Source: Spyradosoma sp004558035
Lineage (GTDB): Bacteria > Verrucomicrobiota > Verrucomicrobiia > Opitutales > UBA953
Assembly (NCBI RefSeq): GCF_050314555.1
Contig: NZ_JBNPNH010000004.1
Location: 153,031 to 217,030 of the forward strand
Direction of reading: 5' to 3'
Length of the DNA: 64,000 bases
Shown: positions 30,802 to 40,164 of the stretch, one piece after another
Layout of the letters: the number at the start of each line of letters is the position of its first letter
How positions within the stretch are numbered: the stretch's first letter is position 1
Notes under the pieces: generated by a model
The model's database searches: none
What the model was told of the DNA's origin: nothing
The model's input: the letters and a program-made list of their open reading frames with translations, nothing else
Translations under genes and position numbers: made by a program

Positions 30802-32058
30802 TCAACGACGCGCGAGCACGGCGACGTTTTCGATGTGGCGCGTCTGCGGGAACAGGTCGAAGGGCTGCACCTGCTCCAGCGCGTAGGCGCCGGAGGCGAG
30901 AATGCGCTGCAGGTCGCGCGCCTGCGTGTCCGGTCCGCACGAGACGTACACGACGCGGCGCGGCGCGAACGCGAGCAGCTGCGCGATGAACGCCTCGTCG
31001 CAGCCGCGGCGCGGCGGGTCGATGACGAGCGCGGTCTCCTCCGGCGGGAACGGCACTTCCGCGAAGATGATTTCCGCCGAGCCCGCCGTGAACGCGCAGT
31101 TCGCTAGCCCGTTCGCCGCCGCGTTCTCGCGCGCCTTGACGACGGCGTCCTCGCTGACCTCCACGCCGAGCACGCGCTCGAAATGCTTCGCCGCGGAGAG
31201 CGCGAAGAGCCCGCTCCCGCAATAGGTGTCCACAAGATATTTGCATTCGCCGTTCCCGCGCGCCGCGCGCACGCCGAACTCGACGAACTCGGGCAGGATG
31301 AACGGGTTGTTCTGGAAAAAGTCTCCCGCGACGAATTTCAGCGTGAGCGCGCCGACGCGCTCGGAGACGGGCGCCTTGTGGTCGGTGACGACGCCTTCGA
31401 GCGTTTCGCGCACGAGCATCGTCGCGCCCTTGCGGAACTCGCCGCGCGCGGCGCGGGCGCGCACGTTCTCGCGCAGACGCGGGAGCGCGGCGTTCACGGC
31501 GTCGGTCGCGATCGGGCACGCGGGCACGTCGACGAGGCGGCGCGCCGTTCCCGCGGCGAGAAAGCCGATCGGGAAATCCGCGTCGCCGGGGCGCGGGCGC
31601 TCGAAGTGCGGCGTGATCTTCGAGCGGTAGCCGTAGCGCTTCGGCGAGCCGCGGCAGGGACTGACGGGAAAGGAGATCTTGCCGAGGCGTTCGAGCAGCT
31701 CGGCGACCTGGCGCGTCTTCCATTCGAGCTGCGCCGCGTAGTCGAGATTCTGATACTGGCAGCCGCCGCACGCGCCGAAGAGCGGGCAGCGCGGCTCGAC
31801 GCGGTCTTTCGCGGGAACGAGAATTTCGACGAGGTCGGCGCGGGAAAAGTTCTTCGCGTTGTGCCAGACGCGCGCGCGCACGCGCTCGCCGGGCAGCGCT
31901 CCCGGCACGAAGACGACCCAGCCGTCGCGCCGCGCGACGCCCTCGCCGAGATTCGTCAGCGTCGCGATTTCGAGCTCGAGCTCCTGATGATACGCGAACG
32001 GCTCGGGCCTGAACTTCGCGGGAACGCGTGCGGGTTTGGGCTGAAAATCGGTCTTCAT
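30802..32058 (-). CDS. rlmD: 23S rRNA (uracil-5-)-methyltransferase, RlmD/RumA type
   Basis: 418 residues. The N-terminal TRAM domain (LEIATLTNLGEGVARRDGWVVFVPGALPGE) is followed by the [4Fe-4S] Cys set CPLFGACGGCQYQNLDY near 90-106. The SAM-binding motif is VDTYCGSGLFALSAAKH near 295, DPPRRG lies near 353, and the catalytic Cys is in YVSCGPDTQARDL near 380. The enzyme makes m5U in 23S rRNA (family members also act on tRNA, so the exact site is inferred). It is the last gene of the long minus-strand envelope operon, an odd partner that probably only shares the transcript. Confidence 0.88.
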   Translation of the reverse strand: MKTDFQPKPARVPAKFRPEPFAYHQELELEIATLTNLGEGVARRDGWVVFVPGALPGERVRARVWHNAKNFSRADLVEILVPAKDRVEPRCPLFGACGGCQYQNLDYAAQLEWKTRQVAELLERLGKISFPVSPCRGSPKRYGYRSKITPHFERPRPGDADFPIGFLAAGTARRLVDVPACPIATDAVNAALPRLRENVRARAARGEFRKGATMLVRETLEGVVTDHKAPVSERVGALTLKFVAGDFFQNNPFILPEFVEFGVRAARGNGECKYLVDTYCGSGLFALSAAKHFERVLGVEVSEDAVVKARENAAANGLANCAFTAGSAEIIFAEVPFPPEETALVIDPPRRGCDEAFIAQLLAFAPRRVVYVSCGPDTQARDLQRILASGAYALEQVQPFDLFPQTRHIENVAVLARR

Positions 32059-32110
32059 GGCGCCTATGAAACCACAGAGGCCGAGAGGCGGAAAGCGAAA
32101 TTCGCGCGCC

Positions 32111-33313
32111 TCAGGCGGCGACCGCGGCGGCGAGGACGCGGGCGACGCGCGTCTTTTCGGCGGCGGCGAGGATTTCGCGCGAGAGCGGCTCGAGCGCCGC
32201 GCTCAGGGCTTCGGGCGCGAGCGACTTCAGTTTTTCGCAGAGCAGGAAGGCGGAGCTGGGCGTTTCCGCGTTGAAGAGCATTTCGGTCGTCCGCCGCGCG
32301 AGCAGCGTCGCGGTCTCCGCGTCCTTCCCGCAGATCGGGAAACAGCCGCAGGCGACGGCGAGCGAGACGAGCCGCGGGAACGCGTTTTTGCGGCGGCGGC
32401 GCGGCGCCACGAGGACGCCGAGCGCCCGCAGCACGGCGGCGAGTTCCGCGTTCCCTCCGGGAGGCGGCGCGAACGCCGTGCGCGGCGCGAGCGCGGGATG
32501 GTTGCGGACGAGCGCGACGATCTTCTGCCCCGCCGGCGAAGCGACGTCCGCGTAGACGCGAAACCGGCATTCCGGATTGCGCAGCGCCTCGAACGCGAAA
32601 ATCTTCAGCGCCGTCTCGAGCTCCTCCGGCTCGGAGTCCGCGTCGCCGAAACAGCCCCAGAAATTTTTGCGCGCGGGCGCGCAGGGCTTGAAGCGGAAGA
32701 CGTCGCCGTCGATCGGCGGCGGCGCGACGAACGCGTCTTTCAGCCGCGGGAACGAGCGCGCGTTGCGTTCGCGCAGCGCCTCGTCGGCGAAGACCGCCGC
32801 GGATACGGCGGAAAGAACGTCGCGATGCGCGAGATTTTTCTTGTACGCCAGCCTCTCGCAGGTCGAAGCGACGAGCCGACGCGGCAGAGGCCCGCGGCGC
32901 GCCTCCGTCCACACGGGATCGCAGGCGGGAAATTCGCGCGGCCAGTCCGAAAACACCCAGGCGACGACGCGACGCGCGCGCGGGAGCGCCGGGGTCCACT
33001 CGGCGAGGGAAAGCCCTTCGACGTCGCCGAGCAGGAGCGCGTCGGAAGCGGCGGCGGAGCGCCCGATCGCCTCCGCGACGGCGGCGGAACCGGTCGTGAC
33101 GCGCCCGCAGGCGGCGAAGAAATTGCCGCGGAAGGCCTCGGGCGGCGTCGGCCGATTTTCGCGCGCCTCATCGGAACGCGCGGCGGCGCAAAAAAAAACG
33201 GACGCGGCGGCGTCCGAAAAAGCGCCGAGCGCGTCGCGAAAGGCGGAATCCGGAGCGTCCGCGCGAAAGGCGTTCGCGGGCGCGGCGGAAAGGGCTGTGA
33301 GGCTCGGCGGCAT
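32111..33313 (-). CDS. uncharacterised protein, possible GT-B-like C-terminal half
   Basis: 400 residues from the ATG at 33313. No signal peptide or membrane helix. The N-terminal half has no recognised motif. The C-terminal half (AVLRALGVLVAPRRRRKNAFPRLVSLAVACGCFPICGKDAE) resembles the donor-binding end of GT4-type glycosyltransferases, where a conserved region selects the sugar nucleotide, but the E-x7-E motif is not clear. It lies between the second ExbD gene and rlmD on the same strand, with about 60 bp on each side. The codon pattern matches its neighbours. Function is not assigned; the glycosyltransferase resemblance is weak. Confidence 0.65.
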   Translation of the reverse strand: MPPSLTALSAAPANAFRADAPDSAFRDALGAFSDAAASVFFCAAARSDEARENRPTPPEAFRGNFFAACGRVTTGSAAVAEAIGRSAAASDALLLGDVEGLSLAEWTPALPRARRVVAWVFSDWPREFPACDPVWTEARRGPLPRRLVASTCERLAYKKNLAHRDVLSAVSAAVFADEALRERNARSFPRLKDAFVAPPPIDGDVFRFKPCAPARKNFWGCFGDADSEPEELETALKIFAFEALRNPECRFRVYADVASPAGQKIVALVRNHPALAPRTAFAPPPGGNAELAAVLRALGVLVAPRRRRKNAFPRLVSLAVACGCFPICGKDAETATLLARRTTEMLFNAETPSSAFLLCEKLKSLAPEALSAALEPLSREILAAAEKTRVARVLAAAVAA

Positions 33314-33373
33314 GGGAAACGGCGCGCGTTCCCGCGCGGCGGACGCGCCGCCGCGCGACGGGAACGGCGCGAC

Positions 33374-33832
33374 TCAGAAATCGTCTCCGCCGGTCGCGCT
33401 GAACGTGACGTTCATCACCTTCGCCTTCGCGAGGACGTCGAGCACGTTCATGATGCGGTCGTATTTGACGGTTTCTTCCGCGGCGACGGTGACGATGATC
33501 TTCTGTCCGGACTGGTTCGAGAGGTCCGCGAGCTGGCGCATGCGGACGTAAAGCTCGACGAGCTTCTTGTCTTCGGGGCCGGCGAGCGGTTCTTCGTCCA
33601 GCGAGACTTCGCCGACTTCGCTGATGCCGATGGTGACTTCCTGCGGCGGCTCGGAGGCGTCCGCGTTGGCGGACGACTCGACGCTGCCGGGAAGCGTGGT
33701 CTTGATTTCGTACTCGATCTTGATCGTTCCCGCCAACACCATGAAGTAAAGGAGAATGACGAAGACGACGTCGAGCATCGGCGCAATCTGGAATCCGAGA
33801 TTGGGAGTTTCTTCCGCTTCTACGCGTTTCAT
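33374..33832 (-). CDS. exbD: ExbD/TolR-family proton-channel subunit (second)
   Basis: 152 residues. One N-terminal membrane helix with the key proton-carrying Asp in FQIAPMLDVVFVILLYFMV (near residue 21), then a periplasmic domain ending VKYDRIMNVLDVLAKAKVMNVTFSATGG. ExbD/TolR proteins form dimers inside ExbB/TolQ pentamers and use the proton gradient to drive envelope work. It starts 6 bp after the first ExbD stop. Two different ExbD proteins in tandem with one ExbB is common in Verrucomicrobiota and Planctomycetota. Confidence 0.9.
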   Translation of the reverse strand: MKRVEAEETPNLGFQIAPMLDVVFVILLYFMVLAGTIKIEYEIKTTLPGSVESSANADASEPPQEVTIGISEVGEVSLDEEPLAGPEDKKLVELYVRMRQLADLSNQSGQKIIVTVAAEETVKYDRIMNVLDVLAKAKVMNVTFSATGGDDF

Positions 33833-33838
33833 GGGGCG

Positions 33839-34306
33839 TCAGTCCTCCTTGTTCATGCCGGTGAAGGCGATGTTGTCCATGCCCGCTTCCGCCGCGAGTT
33901 CGAGGATCTGGCTGATGTATTTCGCCGTCACCTGCCTGTCCGCGCGGATCAGGAAGCGGATTTCGGGATCGATTTCCTTGGTGTAGGGATTCGTCGCTCG
34001 GGAGACGATTTCCTGAATCGTGTCCTCGCGTCCCTGTTCGGTGATGTCCACCGGGCGGTCGTCGATTTTGACGACGGGCTTGCCCAGCGTCGCGTCCCAG
34101 CCGACGTTGAAGAGCACGGCCTTGGCCTTGGTCTTCGGGTCCGGCTGTTCTCCGTTCGCGGCGACGGGCAGCGTGATGCTGTTGTCGATCTTCAGCATCT
34201 GCGACGTCGAAATGCTCATGAAGAAGATGAGCAGAACGAAGAGCACGTCGAGCATCGGCGCGATCTGGAATTCCGGTTCCCCGTTTCCTCCTCCGCTGCT
34301 TGCCAT
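33839..34306 (-). CDS. exbD: ExbD/TolR-family proton-channel subunit (first)
   Basis: 155 residues. The cytosolic start MASSGGGNGEPEFQIAPMLD leads to the membrane helix VLFVLLIFFMSISTSQ with the essential Asp at about residue 20, then a periplasmic domain (RADRQVTAKYISQILELAAEAGMDNIAF) of the usual ExbD length. AAGGA about 10 nt before the ATG is a plausible Shine-Dalgarno. It follows ExbB by about 50 bp and precedes the second ExbD by 6 bp. Its periplasmic insert (PDPKTKAKAVLFNVGWDATLG) differs from the sister protein, so the pair may heterodimerise. Confidence 0.9.
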   Translation of the reverse strand: MASSGGGNGEPEFQIAPMLDVLFVLLIFFMSISTSQMLKIDNSITLPVAANGEQPDPKTKAKAVLFNVGWDATLGKPVVKIDDRPVDITEQGREDTIQEIVSRATNPYTKEIDPEIRFLIRADRQVTAKYISQILELAAEAGMDNIAFTGMNKED

Positions 34307-34355
34307 GGTTTATCCTTCTTTGAAAAGTTCACGAGCCGCCGTTGCGGGAACGGCG

Positions 34356-35255
34356 TCAGGCCTTCGGTTCTTCGGCGGGCTTTTCTCCTTCGGGGAGCGC
34401 GGCCGGTTCGGCGGGCTGCTGTTCCGCGCCTTCGGCGGGAGCGACGGTCCAGCTCGGAGCCGCGGCGTAGATCTCTTCGTCGCCGACGAGGTAGCCTTCG
34501 AACTTCTCGTACGGCATCTTGCGGAAGAGCCCCGTCACGACTTCCTGCAGGTCGTGGATGACGGACGTGATGCGGTTACGCAGCAGGTAGAAGAAGAAGA
34601 ACGCGGGAATGGAGACCGCGATGCCGGACGCCGTCGCGACGAGAACTTCACCGATGTGCGCCGCGAGTTCGCCCGCGCCGCCGCCGCCGACGCCTTCCTT
34701 GCCGAGAGCGCCGAACGCGCCCTTCATACCGGTGACGGTGCCGAGCAGACCGATCATCGGGCCGCAGACGCCGATGACGGAAAGGTAGGAGATGCGGGCG
34801 TCGAAACCGGACTTGATGCGGGAGATTTCCGAGAAGATCGCTTCTTCCGTCATCGTCTTGCCGTCGGGAAGGAAGGCGACGCCGACGCGGACGACGTCCG
34901 TCAGCGACGAGGGATTCGCGCGGCAGTATTCGTAGGCGCCGCGGTAGTCGCCCGCCTGGAAGAGCGAGCGGATCTGCGAGACGTGCTGCGGCGGGAACAT
35001 GTGCTTGATGGTCGAACGCATGAAGCCGTCCACCGTGAGCCACACGAGGGCGATGGAGCCCGCGAGCAGGAACCACATGACCCAGCCGCCCTGCGCGAGC
35101 GTGTCGATGAAGGTTTCCGTGCGTTCGCCTTCGGCGGCGGCTTCGGCGGCTTCGGCCGCGGCTTCCTGCGCGAAGACGGCGACCGGGGCGAACACGGCGA
35201 CCGCGACGAACAGCGGGAGGAGGGTTTTGATGAGCTTGAGCAATTTCTGTTTCAT
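34356..35255 (-). CDS. exbB: ExbB/TolQ/MotA-family proton-channel protein with signal-like N-terminus
   Basis: 299 residues. An N-terminal hydrophobic segment LLPLFVAVAVFAPVAVFAQ looks like a cleavable signal, then comes an Ala/Glu-rich linker. Three membrane helices of the family follow: GGWVMWFLLAGSIALVW near 57, SVIGVCGPMIGLLGTVTGM near 160, and VLVATASGIAVSIPAFFFFYLL near 205, with the family core GLLGTVTGM. The C-terminal tail is Pro/Glu-rich. It provides the stator for the two ExbD proteins. The N-terminal export signal plus linker is the Verrucomicrobia/Planctomycete form. No tonB gene lies in the operon. Confidence 0.9.
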   Translation of the reverse strand: MKQKLLKLIKTLLPLFVAVAVFAPVAVFAQEAAAEAAEAAAEGERTETFIDTLAQGGWVMWFLLAGSIALVWLTVDGFMRSTIKHMFPPQHVSQIRSLFQAGDYRGAYEYCRANPSSLTDVVRVGVAFLPDGKTMTEEAIFSEISRIKSGFDARISYLSVIGVCGPMIGLLGTVTGMKGAFGALGKEGVGGGGAGELAAHIGEVLVATASGIAVSIPAFFFFYLLRNRITSVIHDLQEVVTGLFRKMPYEKFEGYLVGDEEIYAAAPSWTVAPAEGAEQQPAEPAALPEGEKPAEEPKA

Positions 35256-35301
35256 AAGTCGGATTGTTTTTGGTTTTCTGATGTAAAGGTGGTTGTGCGG
35301 A

Positions 35302-36474
35302 TCATTCGTAATCGGAGTCGTCGGAGGTCGTCGAGTCGTCCGTGTAGGAATCGTCGTCGGAGCCGCTTCCGCCGGATTCGCCGTCCTCGGCGTCCGGATT
35401 TTCGATCTGCGAGGTGACGGCGGCGCGCTTCGCGGCGCGTTCCTCCATCGATCCCGCGGCCTCGAGCGCGTCGCGCTTGTGCTTCGGGAGTTCCTCGAAG
35501 GCGACCTTCGCCTCGAGCGACATCGGGTACTCGGTGATGATTTCCGTCAGGTATTCTTCGGCGTATCCGGCGAGATTCATCGCGCGCAGCTCGGGCTTGT
35601 CCATGCGCTTCAGGCAGCGCGCGACGGCGAGCTTCGCCGCGGGAACGAAGGAAGCCTCGTTCCCGTAGAACACGGGAATGCGCAGGAAGACGTTGAGCGC
35701 CTCGTCGTAGCGCGCGAGATTGTAGAGCGCGTTGCCTTTGATGATGTGCAGACGCGCGAGCATCTCCGTGTTCGTCTGCCCGCGGATCATTTCGTCCGCG
35801 GAAACGAGCACGGCGGCGTTTTCGCCGCGGCGCACGAGCTGATTCAGGCGCGCGAGCTTGATCTTCTGCGGCAGTCCTTCGATGAGCTGATAGCCTGGCG
35901 TCGCCTCGATCTCGCCGATGAACATGTCGAGAATCGAATCGTTCGCCTGCTGGTCGAGCGCGTCGAGCTTGATGACGGCGGCGCGGATCCACGGCGAGCC
36001 CTCGACCGTCTTCAGCGGCGCGAAGAAGGCGAGAAAGCGTTCCGCGATACCGAGCGCGGCGGACGGATTACCGCGCAGGAGTTCCGCCTGCGCCTCCTCG
36101 AGGCGCGGGTCCTTGTCGGGCCAGCCGATGCGCTGAGTCTGCGCCAACGGGAACGAGCGCACGGACTCGGCGTCGCGGACGACTTCCTTCTTTTCGACGT
36201 AGTAGCCGCCGCGCTCTTCGATGACGTTCGCGTTGCCTTTGAAGCGCGTGGCGCGTTTCTTCTGCTCCGGCGGGAACAGGAACGGCGGGTAGTTCGTCTT
36301 CCAGACCTCCTTGCCGGAGAACTCGAAAATCACGGTGGGCGTGCGCGCCTCCTTCTTGGCTTTCTTCTTGGACTTTTCGGCGGCGGGCGCGGGAGCGGCC
36401 TCCTGCGCGAAGGCGGGAAGCGGCAGCGCGGCGACGAAAAGCGCGACGGCGATGTATCGGAAAATTTTGTTCAT
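35302..36474 (-). CDS. exported TPR-like protein of the Exb operon
   Basis: 390 residues from the ATG at 36474, preceded by GGAGGAA at suitable spacing, which decides this start over the in-frame ATG at 36492. Signal peptide MNKIFRYIAVALFVAALPLPAFA. A Lys-rich stretch and a region ending near 130 follow, then helical repeats reminiscent of TPRs (AQAELLRGNPSAALGIAERFLAFF; GNALYNLARYDEALNVFLRI). The C-terminal 30 residues are almost all Asp, Ser, Glu and Gly. It is probably a periplasmic scaffold for the ExbB/ExbD machine, as with TolB/YbgF-type partners. Transcribed between the giant TPR protein and exbB; function is inferred from context. Confidence 0.82.
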   Translation of the reverse strand: MNKIFRYIAVALFVAALPLPAFAQEAAPAPAAEKSKKKAKKEARTPTVIFEFSGKEVWKTNYPPFLFPPEQKKRATRFKGNANVIEERGGYYVEKKEVVRDAESVRSFPLAQTQRIGWPDKDPRLEEAQAELLRGNPSAALGIAERFLAFFAPLKTVEGSPWIRAAVIKLDALDQQANDSILDMFIGEIEATPGYQLIEGLPQKIKLARLNQLVRRGENAAVLVSADEMIRGQTNTEMLARLHIIKGNALYNLARYDEALNVFLRIPVFYGNEASFVPAAKLAVARCLKRMDKPELRAMNLAGYAEEYLTEIITEYPMSLEAKVAFEELPKHKRDALEAAGSMEERAAKRAAVTSQIENPDAEDGESGGSGSDDDSYTDDSTTSDDSDYE

Positions 36475-36496
36475 TGCGGAATGTTCCTCCAAGAGA

Positions 36497-39400
36497 TTAT
36501 TTCGCGGCGGGCGTTCCCGCGGGAGCGGCCGGAGCCGCCGCGGGCGTTTCCGCCGGAGGCGTGTAGGGCAGCTTCAGCGCGCGGCGGGCGGCTTCCTTGG
36601 CGGCGTCCGTTCCCGCGAAGCGGTGCTTCGGCTGAGACATTTCATAGTAAATCCGCGAGGCGGCGTTGCGGTCGCCGAGCTTTTCTTCGTAAAGAATCCC
36701 CGCGCGGAGCATCGCCGGGGCGGCGAACTCCTTCCACTTGCCCTGCGTCAGGTAGCAGCTGTAGTAATACTTGACCGCCTCGTTCGGCTTGCCGCGGGCT
36801 TCCTCAAGCTGCCCCTTGTAGTAGAAAGCCTGGGCGTGCCCGCCGGCGAACTTCCAGTCCTTGACGGCGAGAACGAAGTTGAGGTCCTTCAGGGCGCGCT
36901 CGAACGGATCGGTGATTTCGAGCTGCGCGGCGTCCGCCTTCGGCAGGCCGATGAGCGCGCGGGCGCGGCCGATGCGCAGCGTCAGCTCTTCTTCCCCGTA
37001 CACGCCGTTCTCGAGCGCGTCGTTGAACGTCTCGTAGGCCTTGCGGAAATCCTTGCGGTCGAGGCAGATCTTGCCGATGCCCGCGAAGCCCGAGTCCGCG
37101 CGGTAGGCGCTGCGGTAATTGTCCATCAGATACCGATAGAACGGTTCCGCCTTGTCGCGTTCGCCCGCGTTGTAGAGGAAGTTGCCGACTTCGGCGAGAA
37201 TCGTAGGACCGAGCTCGTCCGGCTTGTAGGTCGCCGCGATGTTGCGCATGTAGCGCGCGTATTCCGAGTCGTTGCGGGTAAGCTGGTAAATCATCGCGCG
37301 GGCGAAGGCGCCGCGGGCGAGACCGATGAGCGTCGGCTTCTCGGCGTTCGGGTCCTTCCCGTCGAGCTTCAGCAGCGCGAGCATCTCTTCCGCCGCCTTC
37401 GCGGGCGTGTAGACGCTCTCCGGCGGCGGGATCGGCGGCAGCGCGACGACGGGCGCGGGCTGACCGTTCTTCGCGGCCTCTTCGGCGGCGAGCGCGGCGT
37501 TTTCCGCGGCCTTCTTCGCCCGGTCCGCCTGGCGCACGGAGAGCATGGATTCCTTAGCGAGGCGCGAGGCGAGGCGGTAAATCAGCTCTTCGACGTTTTC
37601 CTGCGCAGGATCGTTGATGTTCTTCAGAATCGCCGCCGCGAGGATGCCCTTCGCGTCCTGCTTCGCCTTTTCCTTGGCTTCGTCGCCCTGCGTTCTCGCG
37701 AGGCGTTCGGTGTAGCTGATGCGCTTGTCGAGATAGAGCAGCGCTTCGGAAGAATCCGGGTCCCAGTCGTAAAGCGTGTTGTAAAGGTCGAGCAGTCGCT
37801 GCCATTCGCCGCGGCCGGCGAGGAGCTTGTCGAGCTCTCCGGTGGCGACGCGGAGCGTCTCCGGATTGTTGCGCGCCGTCTTCGCGGCGAGCATGTAGGC
37901 GCGGATCATGTCGTTGGTCGCGCGCTCCTTGCGGGCGGCGTCGTGCTCGGGCATCTTTCCGCGCTTCGGCGGCTTGATTCCCTCGGCGATGCGCTTGTAG
38001 GAGTCCGCGAGCAGCGTGTAGATTTCCGGACGCTGGTTCTGCACCGAAGCGATCGCGTCCTCCATGTTCTCCCTGCGGAAGGGCAGCGCGTCCTCCTTGC
38101 GGACGGGAGCGATGACGTTTTCGTTGAGCAGCGTCTGGTCGGTGACTTCAAAATAATCCTTCAGCCACGCGCGGCAGTCGCCGAAGACTTCCTCGAGGTT
38201 TTCGAGGTCCTTCTTCTTGTCCTTGTAGCGCGCGCCGAATTTCGCGATCGCCATGCGGTAACGCGCGTCGGGAACGAAAATCCCCTTCGGGTGGTCGGTC
38301 ACGTAGCTCGTCATCGCCTCTTTGGTTTCCTTGTAGAAGCCGCTGAAGAAATAGAGCAGCCCCTTGCGGTACAGCATTTCCTCGACCTGATTTTCGAACG
38401 CCTTGCGTCCTTCGCCGTAGTCCTTGACGAACTGGTCGATGAGCGCGATCGTGTCCTGCGTCGCCTGCGTCAGCTTCGGCACGTAGCCGGGCTTGCCCAT
38501 GCCGACGATGTCCTCTTCCTTGACGCCGAGACCCCACGGGCAACGCGCGAACCACGCCGTGATCGTGTACCAGTCGAGCTCGCACTTCGTCCCGATTTCG
38601 AGATTGGGCACGTTCTTCTTCGCCCAGGTGAAGTTTTCGATCGCGGAAATGTAGTCGCCCTGCTCGAACGAAATCTGCCCCAGCATGAGCGCGATTTCGC
38701 CGATCTCCTCGCCCTTCGGGAACCTCTCGATGTATTTCTTGCACTGCGTCTGCGCTTCGGCGCTGCGTCCGAGCTGGCGCAGACACGCGATGTAGTAGTA
38801 GGTCGCGAGCGTGATCTTTTCGAAGTCCTTGTGATTGGAGACGATGTCCTCGAAGGCGACGTAGGCCTCCCACGGGCGGCGCATCGAAAGCAGACAGGCG
38901 CCGATGCGGAACGAAATGTAGGCGTCGTAGTCCTTGTTGTTCTCGAATTCCGTCTTGAAGCTTTCGAGCTCGTCGAGATTGCCCTGCAGTTTTTCGAGCT
39001 GGGCCGCCTGATCGTCGTTCGGCTCCGGAACCTTTTCCTTGAAGACTTCGAGCTTCTTGCGCGCCGCGTCGATCGCGGGAGCGAAATACGTGAGCAGCGC
39101 GTTCTTGCGGAGCACGCCCTGGTAGCGCGCGAGCGCCTCGCGGAAAAGCTCGCGCTGCTGGTCTTCCTCCGACGTGTCCATCGCCTGCTGGAAATAGCTG
39201 TCGCCGAGCCCGAGCCCCTGGTAGTTCGAACGGATCACGCTCGCGGGATCCTTCGTTCCCGCGCTGTCGATCTCGTTCTTGAGCGCTTCGGCTTCGCGGC
39301 GCTTTCCCTGCTTCTGGTAAACCTGCACGAGGCGCTGCTTCGCGTCGATCGCCTCAGGCGTATTGCCGATGCCCGCCGTCAGCTTCTTCAGCAGCTCCTC

Positions 39401-39979
39401 CGCCGTCGCGAGCCCCTGCTTGATCTTTTCCTCGTCGCCGGTCTCCTCGGCTTCCTTCTGAATGACCTCCGCGCGGAAAACGCCCATCTTCAGCCGCTTC
39501 GCCGCGGGAAGCGACGCAAGCTTGCTCAGCCGCGTGAGCTGGTCGCGCGCGTCCGCCCATTTCTTCTGCTGAATGTACACGTCCGCGAGCGTGACCATCG
39601 CGTCGGTCAGATTGGCGCGGATCTCCTCGTCCTGCTCGTCCTTGTAGATCGCGCAGAAATCCTTGAGCGCGATTTCCGCGTTCGCCCAGTCGCTCATCTG
39701 ATAATAGGCGTTGGTGAGCGTGAAATCCGCGAGCGCGCGGTTCTTCTGCGGCAGGCGGTCCCAGAAGCGCGATTTGTAAAGTTTCAGCGAATCGACCGCG
39801 CCCTTGTAGTCCTGCGCTTCCATTTTTTTCGTGATGTCGGCGATGAGCGACGTCATCGTCACCTTTTTCGGCGCCTGCTGCGCGAACGATTCCGTCGGAG
39901 CGGACGCGGCCGCGAGCGCGACGAGAATCGCGAACAGCGAAGCTTTTGCCAAAGAAAACGTGCGGGATTTTTTGAACAT
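36497..39979 (-). CDS. large exported TPR-repeat protein (1160 residues), first gene of the Exb operon
   Basis: Start ATG at 39979 (MFKKSRTFSLAKASLF) with signal peptide ending ASAPTESFAQQ; the frame stays open upstream but has no signal. Almost the entire protein is helical repeats of TPR type, for example NRALADFTLTNAYYQMSDWANAEIALKDF, YISFRIGACLLSMRRPWEAYVAFEDI and EIALMLGQISFEQGDYISAIENFTWA. The C-terminus is Pro/Ala-rich. It should be a periplasmic scaffold. Order of the operon: this gene, the small TPR protein, exbB, exbD, exbD, the unknown gene, rlmD. The iterated octamer is rare here (about four exact copies in 3.5 kb), suggesting constraint on the protein. Confidence 0.87.
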   Translation of the reverse strand: MFKKSRTFSLAKASLFAILVALAAASAPTESFAQQAPKKVTMTSLIADITKKMEAQDYKGAVDSLKLYKSRFWDRLPQKNRALADFTLTNAYYQMSDWANAEIALKDFCAIYKDEQDEEIRANLTDAMVTLADVYIQQKKWADARDQLTRLSKLASLPAAKRLKMGVFRAEVIQKEAEETGDEEKIKQGLATAEELLKKLTAGIGNTPEAIDAKQRLVQVYQKQGKRREAEALKNEIDSAGTKDPASVIRSNYQGLGLGDSYFQQAMDTSEEDQQRELFREALARYQGVLRKNALLTYFAPAIDAARKKLEVFKEKVPEPNDDQAAQLEKLQGNLDELESFKTEFENNKDYDAYISFRIGACLLSMRRPWEAYVAFEDIVSNHKDFEKITLATYYYIACLRQLGRSAEAQTQCKKYIERFPKGEEIGEIALMLGQISFEQGDYISAIENFTWAKKNVPNLEIGTKCELDWYTITAWFARCPWGLGVKEEDIVGMGKPGYVPKLTQATQDTIALIDQFVKDYGEGRKAFENQVEEMLYRKGLLYFFSGFYKETKEAMTSYVTDHPKGIFVPDARYRMAIAKFGARYKDKKKDLENLEEVFGDCRAWLKDYFEVTDQTLLNENVIAPVRKEDALPFRRENMEDAIASVQNQRPEIYTLLADSYKRIAEGIKPPKRGKMPEHDAARKERATNDMIRAYMLAAKTARNNPETLRVATGELDKLLAGRGEWQRLLDLYNTLYDWDPDSSEALLYLDKRISYTERLARTQGDEAKEKAKQDAKGILAAAILKNINDPAQENVEELIYRLASRLAKESMLSVRQADRAKKAAENAALAAEEAAKNGQPAPVVALPPIPPPESVYTPAKAAEEMLALLKLDGKDPNAEKPTLIGLARGAFARAMIYQLTRNDSEYARYMRNIAATYKPDELGPTILAEVGNFLYNAGERDKAEPFYRYLMDNYRSAYRADSGFAGIGKICLDRKDFRKAYETFNDALENGVYGEEELTLRIGRARALIGLPKADAAQLEITDPFERALKDLNFVLAVKDWKFAGGHAQAFYYKGQLEEARGKPNEAVKYYYSCYLTQGKWKEFAAPAMLRAGILYEEKLGDRNAASRIYYEMSQPKHRFAGTDAAKEAARRALKLPYTPPAETPAAAPAAPAGTPAAK

Positions 39980-40164
39980 GGTCTTGAGGTAAATTGGGGG
40001 ATGCGCCCTCGCGGACGCGGGGACTTCGTAAAATTCTGAACGAATTAAAACCGAACGGACGCGGAACGACAATTTAAAAATGCGCCCGGCGCGAAAGACC
40101 GCGAAGCGACGGAAATGATGAGGCTGTAGAAATCGGTCGCGCCGACGGCGCCTCGCGACCGCCC

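Noticed and set aside
36311..40039. 1242-codon plus-strand ORF opposite the large TPR gene
   Set aside because: Shadow of the minus-strand TPR gene, which has a signal peptide and recognisable helical repeats.
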